Assembly (NCBI GenBank): GCA_964372125.1
Contig: CAYJPL010000020.1
Span: 1-34,846 of the forward strand
Source: Tannockella sp964372125
GTDB lineage: Bacteria; Bacillota_I; Bacilli_A; Erysipelotrichales; Coprobacillaceae
Direction of reading: 5' to 3'
Length of the DNA: 34,846 nt
In this document: positions 1 to 8,430 of the stretch, piece by piece
Position numbering within the stretch: position 1 is the stretch's first letter
Layout: every line of letters begins with the position of its first letter
Made by a program: the position numbers and the translations under genes
Notes under the pieces: model-generated
Databases searched by the model: none
What the model was told of the DNA's origin: nothing
What the model saw: only the letters and a program-made list of their open reading frames with translations

Positions 1-434
1 CCAAGTATATACCTATTATCAAGAGTAGCAATATATGAATATTTCCCCTCTACTGTAGGATCAAAATCTACGCTATCCCATGTTATATCAACTGTTTCTT
101 CAACACTTGATACGATTGGTATCATTGTTTTTTCACCTGTTGGCTCATTTGTATTAGTATCTAGCACATCTGTCTCAATTTCTGTTGTTTTTTCAACAGT
201 AACATCTAGAGTTTTCGGTAAAACCGGGTCATCTAAGCTGTTTTTTTCAATTGTCTGAGATAGAATATTATCTTCTAATCCAGTGATACTATTAATTACA
301 ATTTTTGTTTCTTCAATATCATCTGTCTTATTACTTGTTTCTGATGCATATACCATAAACGAGGGTTGCATTATAGTACCAGTAATTAACGCAAATGACA
401 AAATAAGAGCTATTATTTTTTTTAGTGTTTTCAT
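1..434 (-). CDS. Secreted Ig-like surface protein, 5' part only
   Basis: This gene runs off the left edge of the window, so only its first 144 codons are present. The start is ATG at 434, preceded by a GAAAGG ribosome binding site. The N-terminus (MKTLKKIIALILSFALITG, then a hydrophobic run ending VYAS) is a typical Sec signal peptide of about 31 residues. After it comes an acidic, Thr-rich linker and then a stretch reading ITWDSVDFDPTVEGKYSYIATL. That pattern is typical of the bacterial Ig-like repeats of Firmicute cell-wall proteins. The protein is probably exported and wall-attached, but the C-terminus that would carry a sorting signal is outside the window. Its function cannot be named. 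Confidence 0.75.
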   Translation of the reverse strand, partial: MKTLKKIIALILSFALITGTIMQPSFMVYASETSNKTDDIEETKIVINSITGLEDNILSQTIEKNSLDDPVLPKTLDVTVEKTTEIETDVLDTNTNEPTGEKTMIPIVSSVEETVDITWDSVDFDPTVEGKYSYIATLDNRYIL

Positions 435-442
435 AGTTTTTT

Positions 443-537
443 CCTTTCTTTTTTTTTACGATTTACATAATTATTTGTTTATCAACTTCAACTTATCCTT
501 TCTTTCATATTACGATGTGCATAATTGTTTGTTTTCA
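443..537 (-). repeat. Imperfect 54-bp tandem duplication of the leader and RBS
   Basis: About 40 bases at 443-483 recur at 497-537 with a period of 54. Both copies contain the complement of the GAAAGG ribosome binding site followed by an AT-rich block with the core TACGAT..ACATAATT or TACGAT..GCATAATT. The copies differ at several positions, so the duplication is not recent. It lies in the 5' leader of the surface protein gene that starts at 434. Confidence 0.6.
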
Positions 538-800
538 AGTATGTCTTTTCACCAAAAGAATAGCACACCCCTCATCAATAAACAAGAAATGTACTATATA
601 ATAAATCTTTATATTTTTAGAAAATTTGTATGAATTCTTACAATTTAGCGTACATTTTATCGAACAACTTATATATAGATTACAGTATTTTAAAGCAGCA
701 TTACTGAAATACATCATTTTTGAAATTATAATGGTGCTACAACAACTAAATCTATTATAAACTTTATTCATTTTATCAATTACAAAGTGACTTTCTTATA
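538..800. other. Gene-free AT-rich spacer with one 18-bp near-palindrome
   Basis: No convincing coding sequence is visible here. The one structured element is TTGTATGAATTCTTACAA at 626-643. It is symmetrical except for one mismatched pair and sits about 190 bases upstream of the surface protein start at 434. It could be an operator, but no regulator can be assigned and no clear promoter was found. Confidence 0.35.
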
Positions 801-841
801 GTTAAAAACTGGAATCGACTATAATTTGTCGATCCCAGTTT
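801..841 (-). terminator. Rho-independent terminator after the CPBP protease gene
   Basis: Arms at 806-819 and 828-841 form a 14-bp stem with an 8-base loop. The single non-Watson-Crick position is a G-U pair when read on the minus strand but an A-C mismatch on the plus strand. A run of five T residues follows on the minus strand. Both points indicate termination of the leftward transcript from 886. Confidence 0.8.
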
Positions 842-885
842 AGTTATTGTTTGATAGTCTTTACTATATATAATATCAATTTAGT

Positions 886-1623
886 TTATAGTGAAGATAT
901 TATTAAAAATGATACAAAGTTATTTAATGCATGGATAGCTATAGATACATAAATGTTACCAGTTTTTGCATATCCTATACTAAATGCAAGTCCCATTAAT
1001 GCATAAGGTATTGTATGTATTAATTGTACTAAATCACCTTGTAATATATACGTATATGTATGCAATAATCCAAAAGTTACTGCACTTACAGTGTGTGCTA
1101 GTATTAATGAATATCTAGATAGTGATCTAAATACTAATCCTCTAAATAGTAATTCTTCATATATTGGTGCAAGTATTACTGCTTGGATAAACATAAATGC
1201 TGGCCAAGAAGCAAACATTGATTCTACAATTACTTGATTTGTAGCTTCGCTATCAGGTGTACCTGTTAGTAATACTACAAGTAGGTTCCCTAATATTGAT
1301 AGTCCATATACTAGAAATAACCCAATTGGAAACGTCCATAATGCTGATTGTTTTATATTTGCTAGTAAGGCTTTAAAGTTTTCTTTTAAAAATTGTCTTA
1401 ACAAAAATATTGATAATATTGTTGTAAGCAACCCTATGATACAATTTACTACTAAATTTGCAAGTTCTATATCCATTGTTACGTATCCATTTACATATAA
1501 ATATAAAAAGATATTAGTAGTTAATTCAGGAATATAAAACAGATATGCTGGAAATACAAATAAAAACCCCCATAGTATTTGTTTTTTATATAATTCTCCT
1601 GCTAATAATTTTTCTTTTAACAT
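886..1623 (-). CDS. CPBP (CAAX/ABI) family intramembrane metalloprotease
   Basis: This 245-residue polytopic membrane protein carries the three conserved motifs of the CPBP family: EELLFRG (E156, E157, R161), FGLLH (F184, H188) and HALNN (H231, N235). The Glu and His residues are the expected metal ligands of a glutamic-type intramembrane protease. Members process prenylated or small secreted peptides, or give bacteriocin self-immunity; no bacteriocin gene is visible next to it, so the substrate is unknown. An AAGGGAG ribosome binding site precedes the ATG. The gene lies 23 bases after the membrane protein gene ending at 1647 and is probably cotranscribed with it. Confidence 0.9.
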   Translation of the reverse strand: MLKEKLLAGELYKKQILWGFLFVFPAYLFYIPELTTNIFLYLYVNGYVTMDIELANLVVNCIIGLLTTILSIFLLRQFLKENFKALLANIKQSALWTFPIGLFLVYGLSILGNLLVVLLTGTPDSEATNQVIVESMFASWPAFMFIQAVILAPIYEELLFRGLVFRSLSRYSLILAHTVSAVTFGLLHTYTYILQGDLVQLIHTIPYALMGLAFSIGYAKTGNIYVSIAIHALNNFVSFLIISSL

Positions 1624-1646
1624 ATACTCCCTTTCTTACATCCGAC

Positions 1647-2426
1647 TTATTCTACTACGTGTACTTCATCATTTTTTGCACTATAGTAGGCTTCTTCAAA
1701 GACTACTCCTGTTGCAATTAGTAGTTCTACTAAAACACCTTTAATCAAATATACAAATAGGAAAATTACAAGTACAAAGATAATCATAGTATTTCCTACT
1801 AGTATAGATACAAACATGAATCCATATGTCGAAATTAATGCTTTCATGGCATATAATACATTTAATTTCATCATCATTGCACGATAACCATTTAATAGTT
1901 CTACAGATTTCATCATCGCACTTACTCCGCGTGACTCCGGATATCTTTCAAGTACGTAGAAAGTTAGTCCAAAATAAGACAGGTATGCCAGCATTATTGC
2001 AACTAATAATAACATTACTAAAACTACTGAAAGTGAACTATTTCCTGATATTGCAATTTGAGCAAAAAGCGGTGTAAACATTAATGTTGCTAAATATAAA
2101 ATAACCGTTTGGATAACGTTATAAATTAAGTATGTTCCTACGTTATTTTTAAACTTTTTGATCCCATAACGTAAAGTACTAGATACTGTTAGTTTTTCAG
2201 TTTCATTATTTAAACACTGTAATACAAATAAATACATCCCTTGGAAAAACACTGTAACCATAATACTAACTAAGGTAGCTATTGCTTCATGAACATTTAA
2301 TGTTTCTGTTAAAATACTACTTATAAGTCCTCCAATAATAGCTGCTATTAATACAATAAAAAATAATGTTCTTTTATCTTCAGCTGAAACTTCACGTATT
2401 TTTGATAGAATATCTGATATTCTCAT
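1647..2426 (-). CDS. Polytopic membrane protein of unknown function
   Basis: The product is 259 residues with about six hydrophobic segments, at roughly 22-42, 47-70, 100-122, 133-153, 190-212 and 215-240. The segment around SAMMKSVELLNGYRAMMMKL recalls the amphipathic helix of DUF975-type and related Firmicute membrane proteins, but the match is too weak to assign a family. The start is secure: a TTAGGAGGA ribosome binding site lies just upstream of the ATG. It is the first gene of a two-gene unit with the CPBP protease, so a shared role in the envelope is plausible but not shown. Confidence 0.8.
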   Translation of the reverse strand: MRISDILSKIREVSAEDKRTLFFIVLIAAIIGGLISSILTETLNVHEAIATLVSIMVTVFFQGMYLFVLQCLNNETEKLTVSSTLRYGIKKFKNNVGTYLIYNVIQTVILYLATLMFTPLFAQIAISGNSSLSVVLVMLLLVAIMLAYLSYFGLTFYVLERYPESRGVSAMMKSVELLNGYRAMMMKLNVLYAMKALISTYGFMFVSILVGNTMIIFVLVIFLFVYLIKGVLVELLIATGVVFEEAYYSAKNDEVHVVE

Positions 2427-2455
2427 ATTAATTTCCTCCTAATGTTATATATTAG

Positions 2456-2464
2456 ATTATAACA
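2456..2464 (-). promoter_or_regulatory. Extended -10 promoter for the membrane protein/CPBP pair
   Basis: Read on the minus strand this is TGTTATAAT, an extended -10 element with a consensus TATAAT hexamer about 30 bases upstream of the ATG at 2426. No good -35 hexamer is visible at the right distance. Confidence 0.5.
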
Positions 2465-2537
2465 TATATGCTGTTTAAACAAAAACATTACATAATATAT
2501 TCAAATAATGAAAAAAATAATGATGTCTAAAGGTATA

Positions 2538-2546
2538 TGTTATACT
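2538..2546 (+). promoter_or_regulatory. Extended -10 promoter for the HAD phosphatase gene
   Basis: TGTTATACT forms an extended -10 element 23 bases before the ATG at 2569. The predicted leader would be very short. The -35 region is not recognisable. Confidence 0.45.
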
Positions 2547-2568
2547 TTTTTTATTAGGAGGATATTAT

Positions 2569-3228
2569 ATGATTAAAGCAGTTATCTTTGATATGGATGG
2601 TTTAATGATTGATAGTGAACGTGTTACCTTTGAGGGGTACCAAAAAATATTAGTTGATTATAACCAAACCATTACTATTGATTTTTACAAAACCTTATTA
2701 GGAAACCCAGTACAAACAATTCAAAACTTGTTTTATAAGGAATACGGAAATGATTTTCCAATCGTTGAAATTATGGAACGTGTTCATATATATATGGATG
2801 AAACATTCAAAAATATAGGTGTTCCATTAAAAGATGGATTAGTACCACTACTTCAATATTTAAAATCTAGATCTATTAAAACAATTGTTGCAACTTCAAG
2901 CCAACGTAAAAGAGTAGATATGATCTTGCAGTCTGCAAACTTAGAAATGTATTTTGATGATTCTATTTGTGGCGATGAAGTTACTAATGGTAAGCCCCAT
3001 CCAGAAATCTTCTTAAAAGCATGTCAAAAGCTAAACGTTGATGTAAAAGATGCAATTGTATTAGAAGATTCTATTCAAGGTATACAAGCAGCATATGATG
3101 GTAATATTGATGTATATTGCATTCCAGACATGAAAGTTCCAGAAGAAAACTATCAAGATAAAACAAAAGGCATACTTAACTCTTTACATGAAATAATACA
3201 TATCATCGAGTCATCTAGTATAGTTTAA
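2569..3228 (+). CDS. HAD-superfamily phosphatase, beta-phosphoglucomutase-like
   Basis: This 219-residue cytoplasmic enzyme has all four HAD motifs. Motif I is DMDGLMIDSE (nucleophile D8, acid/base D10), motif II is around T109/S110 in VATSSQ, motif III is K142 in GKPHPE, and motif IV is E166/D167 in VLEDSIQG. The DSE after motif I and the alpha-helical cap between residues 15 and 90 place it in the beta-phosphoglucomutase/phosphatase subfamily I. The substrate is unknown; small phosphorylated sugars or nucleotides are typical. An AGGAGG site precedes the start. It is monocistronic, with its own promoter and terminator. Confidence 0.9.
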   Translation: MIKAVIFDMDGLMIDSERVTFEGYQKILVDYNQTITIDFYKTLLGNPVQTIQNLFYKEYGNDFPIVEIMERVHIYMDETFKNIGVPLKDGLVPLLQYLKSRSIKTIVATSSQRKRVDMILQSANLEMYFDDSICGDEVTNGKPHPEIFLKACQKLNVDVKDAIVLEDSIQGIQAAYDGNIDVYCIPDMKVPEENYQDKTKGILNSLHEIIHIIESSSIV

Positions 3229-3251
3229 TTATTAAAAATTATATAGTTTGT

Positions 3252-3276
3252 GGATTAACACAGTTAATCCTTTTTT
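3252..3276 (+). terminator. Rho-independent terminator after the HAD gene
   Basis: GGATTAAC at 3252-3259 pairs with GTTAATCC at 3263-3270 and is followed directly by six T residues. It lies 24 bases after the HAD stop codon. Confidence 0.85.
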
Positions 3277-3321
3277 ATTTTATACATTTGGCGAATTTTT
3301 AAATCATATGTGTTTTATCTT

Positions 3322-3368
3322 AAAAAAAAGCACAACATAATTGAAAAACCAATTATTGTACGCTTTTT
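3322..3368 (-). terminator. Terminator of the broken GAGIGGG-repeat surface gene
   Basis: Read on the minus strand, AAAAAGC, ACAA and TAATTG segments pair with their complements across a short loop. Two small asymmetric bulges interrupt the stem, and a run of eight T residues follows. It sits just beyond the stop codon at 3383. Confidence 0.65.
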
Positions 3369-3382
3369 AGAGTAGTAAGTAT

Positions 3383-4429
3383 CTATTTAGATATATAATC
3401 TTTACGTTTTTTTACAATCACAAAACCTACAACAAACATTAATACTATCCATAAATATGTAGTTGTAGTATCACCAGTTTGTGGCACTGTATTTTTTTCA
3501 TCTTCAATAACATCTTCTTTTTCTTCTTCGACAATATCTTCTTTTTCTACGATTGTAAATGTCGTTGTTGCGATACCCATTTCACTATAAATTGATATTG
3601 TATGTGTTCCTACCGGAAGCATTTTAGTATATTCACCACTAATTGTAACTTTAATATCAGTACTTTTATTACCGCCTCCAATTCCAGCACCCTGATTACC
3701 ACCAGTTACCCAAATTTCACCAGCATTAATAATTACATTTCCTGACTCTCCTTGAAAACCACTACCTATCCCAGCACCGTGGGTTCCCCCAGTAGCTTTT
3801 ATTTCACCACCTGTAATATTTATCGTTCCACCATTGCTCCTAGAACCGCCTCCAATTCCAGCACCATGATTTCCTCCGACTGCAGTTATTATTCCACCCT
3901 TTATGTTAATTGTTTCACTCGCAGCGTATCTAGTAGTACCAATTCCAGCACTTTGTGTCCCACCGGTAACCATAAGAGTACCAGGATTTGATTCACTACT
4001 TGATATATTAACTGAACTTGATTCTTCAACTTTAATACCAGCACTGTTACTGTTGTTTGTTAATGTATTATTCATACCTTCAGCCAATGTAATATTAGCA
4101 GTTGCTTCACTTTTTACATTTATAGGTGCTTCAGACGAATTTATATCTACACCAGCTAATGTAATATTTGCTGTCACACCACTTTCAATAGCAATACTGT
4201 CTATTGTTTGATTCCCTGTACTTATTGTAAGCGATACATCACTTTTTATTATTAAAACTTCATTATCGTAAGAAAAATCAGTATCTAATATTCCTCCCGT
4301 GATTGTAAAACCGCCTACTATTACACTGTTTGATTTTACTTCACTATTTGCAGCTGATATTTATATTGATGAAAATATCATTGCAAACGAAAGTAATAGA
4401 CTAATTATACATTTTGTGATTTTTGTCAT
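3383..4429 (-). pseudogene. Sortase-anchored glycine-rich repeat surface protein with a stop codon in its signal peptide
   Basis: Starting at ATG 4429 (upstream GGAGAGAG), the frame encodes a signal peptide, MTKITKCIISLLLSFAMIF, then SSI and an in-frame TAA at 4361-4363. It continues without further stops as ISAANSEVKSNS. The remaining 326 codons encode a secreted protein: NITLAGVDI-type segments and three or four repeats of the form GGxIxATGGxxGAGIGGG, which probably form a parallel beta-solenoid. A C-terminal sorting signal follows: VPQTGD, a hydrophobic helix, then KKRK. A GTG at 4177 could start a shorter frame of 264 residues, but that product would lack the export signal. One base change (for example AAA or CAA to TAA) explains the break. 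Everything else looks intact, so the loss is recent, is a sequencing error, or is bypassed by readthrough. Confidence 0.8.
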
Positions 4430-4721
4430 TTTCTCTCTCCACATTATTAATGTATTGCACACACTTGCACACGTTTCATGTCTATATAACAATTTCTTTT
4501 ATGTATAGTTGAAACTTACATATTAATAATGTTTATTGTAAATATCATTTAGCTTAATATTGATTTAATATTTATAGTTTTTCAAAACTATTTTCTATTT
4601 ATTATATATTTTAATAATAGTACATTAACAATTATTCTAAAATTACAGTATAATTTATTTGTTTGTAAAATTATATTCTAGCTTTGTAGATTATTTACAA
4701 ATTATTTATTTGTTCAGTATA

Positions 4722-4760
4722 AATAAAAAAAGACAAATAGCTATTCATTAGTTATTTGTC
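4722..4760 (-). terminator. Terminator of the VWA adhesin gene
   Basis: GACAAATAGCTA at 4732-4743 pairs with TAGTTATTTGTC at 4749-4760 across a 5-base loop. On the minus strand seven T residues follow the stem. It lies about 35 bases beyond the adhesin stop codon. Confidence 0.8.
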
Positions 4761-4794
4761 TCAAAAGTTTTATGTAAGGCGATATTACAGTTCC

Positions 4795-7700
4795 TTACTT
4801 TTTTCTTTTTTTATTCTTGTAGAACACAATCCCAAATACACATATTGTTCCTGCAAATATCATTAAATAAGCCACAATACTTGTAGAGTCCCCTGTTTTC
4901 ACAGTTGTGGTTGTAGGTATTTCCAATGGTTTTTCTACACCTTCTTCAAGTGTTGGTTCCTCAACATCTTTCTCTAATACAAAGGATACTGTAGGTGTTA
5001 AATTTGTTTCTGTAATAGTTACTGTATTTGACATTGTATAATCAATTCCATTAACTGTTTTTTCTACTACTTTATATCCTTCTGGTGCTACTCCATTAAT
5101 TATATGAGTAGTTTCTAAAGGTAATACACTATTTCCAGTACTGTCTTCATATACATAGTTTAGTTTTTTTGCTCTTGTAATATCTGTTGTTGATGTTGTT
5201 TCATCATCTTCACATATAAACTCTGTGCATGCTTCATTTAAATAATAATATTCAATGTTTATTAAACCTGTTGGTTCTTTTTCTAATACAAAGGATACTG
5301 TAGGTGTTAAATTTGTTTCTGTAATAGTTACTGTATTTGACATTGTATAATCAATTCCATTAACTGTTTTTTCTACTACTTTATACCCTTCAGGCGCTGC
5401 TCCATTAATTATATGAGTAGTTTCTAAAGGTAATACACTATTTCCAGTACTATCTTCATATACATAGCTTAGTTTTTTTGCTTTTGTAATATCTGTTGTT
5501 GATGTTGTTTCATCATCTTCACATATAAATTCAGTACCTGTTTCATTTAAGTAATAATATTCAATGTTTATTAAACCTGTTGGTTCTTTTTCTAATACAA
5601 AGGATACTGTAGGTGTTAAATTTGTTTCTGTAATAGTTACTGTATTTGACATTGTATAATCAATTCCATTAACTGTTTTTTCTACTACTTTATACCCTTC
5701 AGGCGCTGCTCCATTAATTATATGAGTAGTTTCTAAAGGTAATACACTATTTCCAGTACTATCTTCATATACATAGCTTAGTTTTTTTGCTTTTGTAATA
5801 TCTGTTGTTGATGTTGTTTCATCATCTTCACATATAAATTCAGTACCTGTTTCATTTAAGTAATAATATTCAATGTTTATTAAACCTGTTGGTTCTGGTT
5901 CTTTTTCTAGTATAAAAGTTACCGTTGGTGTTATATTATCATTCGTAATCGTTACCGTATTTGAGGATGTATATTCTACACCATTGATTGTTTTTTCTGA
6001 CACTATATAACCTTCTGGCGCTACTCCATTTATTGTATAAGATGAATTTAAATCTAATACTTGATTGCCATCAGAATCTTGATAAATTGATTTTATGTTT
6101 TTTGCAAAATTCATATCTATTGTAGAAAGACTATCACTAGCCTCACTAATAAAAGCATTTCCGGTATCATCTAAATAATAATACACAATATTTATCATAC
6201 CTGAAGGTGGTACAGGTAGAAGTGGTGAGTCTAGACCAGTATAACGCTCTTCACCCTCTATTATCGGGTCACCTCTTTGATTTAATGATCCCTTATAACC
6301 CTCATTTCCATCCACATCAATATACTCAATTAGTGCTTCTTGGTTAGTTCTATGTAGTGCCCCATCGTTTTCTCCAATGTATCTCACATAGAATGAAACT
6401 GGCTTAGTATGTGCTGTAACAGTTCCTACATCTATTCTAACTTCTTCACCATCGGTATATATATTGTCACTTAACGGATATTCCTCAGTATCTATTATTT
6501 CAAAATCATGATCATCGATATAATCTGTTATAACTGCATCTCTAGCTGCATATCGTATACCACTAGCAATTAGATCCAGCACTGGTGAAAGTTCAGTTTC
6601 GATATCTTCAACATGATAAACAGGAGTTGAAGTAATTTTCCATAGTGCATCTTTACCCTCTTCATCTAACTTAATTCCGATTGTATGAATAGTAACTCCG
6701 CTATCTCTAAGTCTATTTGCTTCTGCGATTGCTTCATATCCTTCATTTGGTAGTCCATCAGAAATAAATACGATATGCTTTGGTCTTTCTTTTTCAAGTT
6801 CCTCATAGCTTAATAAATCAAAATAGAATTCTGCCCGCTGCAGCGCAACTTCATAATTTGTTCCTCCAGCTGGTATGTCACGATTATCATAAAAATACGT
6901 TGCCTTGTGAAATGATTCATCAAACGAATTCAAGTTATTTTCAAACGTAAAAGAGTCATCTAATTCTGTAGAAAATTCTACAAATGCAATTCGATGGTTT
7001 TGATCATTGTCATTTGCAAATAACCCCTCAGCAAAGCTTGAGACAGCTGCTTGAGCTATAACAAAAGGATCATCATCTTCAGCAACTCCTCGTTCTCCCA
7101 AATCCATACTTCCAGAATTATCTAATATAATAATAATGTCTGATCCAGTAGCAATTGGTACTCCATGAATATCAAAGCTGATTTCTGCAATCATCTCATC
7201 TTCAGTAGAAACCCACTGTGCATCCTTTGATATCGATAGTTCTCCTGGTTTTAAACCGTTTACTAATTCGTCTGATGCATCAGGACGAAGTGTTTCTGCA
7301 TATGCTAGAGCATAATATTTTTTAAATACTATTGTTGTTATCTTAACACTCCCTGCGTTTGTAGTTGTTTCTTTCGAAGATTGAAAAGAAACACTTGGAT
7401 ACTGACTATAATTTGTACTAAAAAAACTATTGCTAAGACTAATTGTTGCTGATCGAGTAGACACATCTGAACTAACTAACCCAATATTTTGCTCATTGGT
7501 TTGCCATGAAAAATCAGTATACCCTAATTGTATATATTCTTCAACAACTGCTTCGTCAACAAACTCGTGATGCTTATTCTCATTGTTTTCTACATATTTT
7601 ATATTTTTCGAATTCATTTCATTAGATGTTGTATCATCTTCTACTATCTCAATCATATAAGTTTGGAGTACAACTTTATTCGAAGCAAGAGCACGCGTAT

Positions 7701-8367
7701 AATAAAACGCCACTTCCACTTTACCGGGTTTTAGAGCAGTAAATTCAAGTGTTCTTTCAAATCTAGTATCTGTTTCACTTGTCACATTAATTATACTTGT
7801 ATCTGAAATATCCCAGCCACACGACCTGATAATCGAAGGGACATCACGATTATGTGGATCAAGTGTAACTTCTTGACCTACTGACACTGTATAATTCTCC
7901 ACATATGATAAAGGTTCCACTCCACCTACTTTATTAGTCGCACTTGCCACACTTATATCATTCAATACAGTTATATTATCTTCATTCGTATTTTCTGGTG
8001 TTTTCCATTGAACATAGATAGTTGTATCTTTTGTAAGGATAGTGCTATCCTTAATTGGCACATTAAATTCATCTACGTACCCAGTTGCTATTGTACCAGG
8101 CAGGTTATCGTTTGTTAGTTCCTCCATACTTGGTAATACACTTAAATCAATTGTTGGTTCTTCAAAATCTAAATAATGTATCACGTCTTCATTAGAGCCA
8201 TTATATTTTCCCTCATTTAAATCAATTGTAAGTTTGAAAGCATTTTTACTAGTTTCACTTCCCTTATTGTCTTGTGCAAAGACATCTACATTCGGTACTG
8301 TAATACTAGAAAAAATGAGTGCGACTACTATAAAAAAAAGTCTTAGTGCCTTCAATTTACTGCCCAT
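4795..8367 (-). CDS. Large VWA-domain surface adhesin with C-terminal repeats and a sorting signal
   Basis: The chosen ATG at 8367 has an ideal ribosome binding site (GGAGGAAACAGT); an ATG-like start 27 bases upstream does not. The 1190-residue product has a signal peptide ending near VFA at 31. An InlB-type region follows (about 44-122, ending TTIYVQW), then an Ig-like region. A von Willebrand factor A domain spans about 408-605 with a complete MIDAS: DNSGSM at 416-421, Thr503 in GGTNYE and Asp537 in ISDGLP. Four repeats of about 103 residues, weakly like MucBP modules, follow from about 722. The C-terminus reads VKTGDS, a hydrophobic helix and KNKKRKK, so it is a sorting signal in which the usual proline is missing. 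It is probably a wall-anchored metal-dependent adhesin or a pilus-tip type protein. No sortase gene is in the window. Confidence 0.88.
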   Translation of the reverse strand: MGSKLKALRLFFIVVALIFSSITVPNVDVFAQDNKGSETSKNAFKLTIDLNEGKYNGSNEDVIHYLDFEEPTIDLSVLPSMEELTNDNLPGTIATGYVDEFNVPIKDSTILTKDTTIYVQWKTPENTNEDNITVLNDISVASATNKVGGVEPLSYVENYTVSVGQEVTLDPHNRDVPSIIRSCGWDISDTSIINVTSETDTRFERTLEFTALKPGKVEVAFYYTRALASNKVVLQTYMIEIVEDDTTSNEMNSKNIKYVENNENKHHEFVDEAVVEEYIQLGYTDFSWQTNEQNIGLVSSDVSTRSATISLSNSFFSTNYSQYPSVSFQSSKETTTNAGSVKITTIVFKKYYALAYAETLRPDASDELVNGLKPGELSISKDAQWVSTEDEMIAEISFDIHGVPIATGSDIIIILDNSGSMDLGERGVAEDDDPFVIAQAAVSSFAEGLFANDNDQNHRIAFVEFSTELDDSFTFENNLNSFDESFHKATYFYDNRDIPAGGTNYEVALQRAEFYFDLLSYEELEKERPKHIVFISDGLPNEGYEAIAEANRLRDSGVTIHTIGIKLDEEGKDALWKITSTPVYHVEDIETELSPVLDLIASGIRYAARDAVITDYIDDHDFEIIDTEEYPLSDNIYTDGEEVRIDVGTVTAHTKPVSFYVRYIGENDGALHRTNQEALIEYIDVDGNEGYKGSLNQRGDPIIEGEERYTGLDSPLLPVPPSGMINIVYYYLDDTGNAFISEASDSLSTIDMNFAKNIKSIYQDSDGNQVLDLNSSYTINGVAPEGYIVSEKTINGVEYTSSNTVTITNDNITPTVTFILEKEPEPTGLINIEYYYLNETGTEFICEDDETTSTTDITKAKKLSYVYEDSTGNSVLPLETTHIINGAAPEGYKVVEKTVNGIDYTMSNTVTITETNLTPTVSFVLEKEPTGLINIEYYYLNETGTEFICEDDETTSTTDITKAKKLSYVYEDSTGNSVLPLETTHIINGAAPEGYKVVEKTVNGIDYTMSNTVTITETNLTPTVSFVLEKEPTGLINIEYYYLNEACTEFICEDDETTSTTDITRAKKLNYVYEDSTGNSVLPLETTHIINGVAPEGYKVVEKTVNGIDYTMSNTVTITETNLTPTVSFVLEKDVEEPTLEEGVEKPLEIPTTTTVKTGDSTSIVAYLMIFAGTICVFGIVFYKNKKRKK
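4960..6201 (-). repeat. Four tandem ~309-bp coding repeats in the adhesin gene
   Basis: Units lie at about 5887-6201 (diverged, 315 bp), 5578-5886, 5269-5577 and 4960-5268. The two middle units appear identical base for base over their whole 309 bp. The 4960 unit differs at a few positions (for example NEACTEF for NETGTEF). Each unit encodes a module that begins GLINIEYYYLN and ends SFVLEKE. Copy number can be expected to change by recombination. Confidence 0.9.
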
Positions 8368-8400
8368 TACTGTTTCCTCCATTTTCCCACACACAAAAAA

Positions 8401-8429
8401 AATATATCATAACATTTGACAAATGTCAA
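8401..8429 (-). promoter_or_regulatory. Consensus promoter of the adhesin gene with a nested palindrome
   Basis: On the minus strand, TTGACA (8424-8429) and TATATT (8401-8406) are separated by exactly 17 bases, with a TG one base before the -10 hexamer. A perfect inverted repeat, ACATTTG-A-CAAATGT (8412-8426), covers the spacer and touches the -35. This is where a repressor would be expected to bind. Confidence 0.75.
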
Positions 8430-8430
8430 T

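Noticed and set aside
283..633. Open frame of 116 codons on the plus strand
   Set aside because: It is antisense to the 5' part of the surface protein gene (1-434) and runs into the AT-rich leader. It has no ribosome binding site and a low-complexity product.
3383..4177. Intact 264-residue gene starting at GTG 4177
   Set aside because: The upstream sequence continues in frame to a signal peptide with its own RBS, and the product with a sorting signal but no export signal would make no sense. A broken longer gene fits better.
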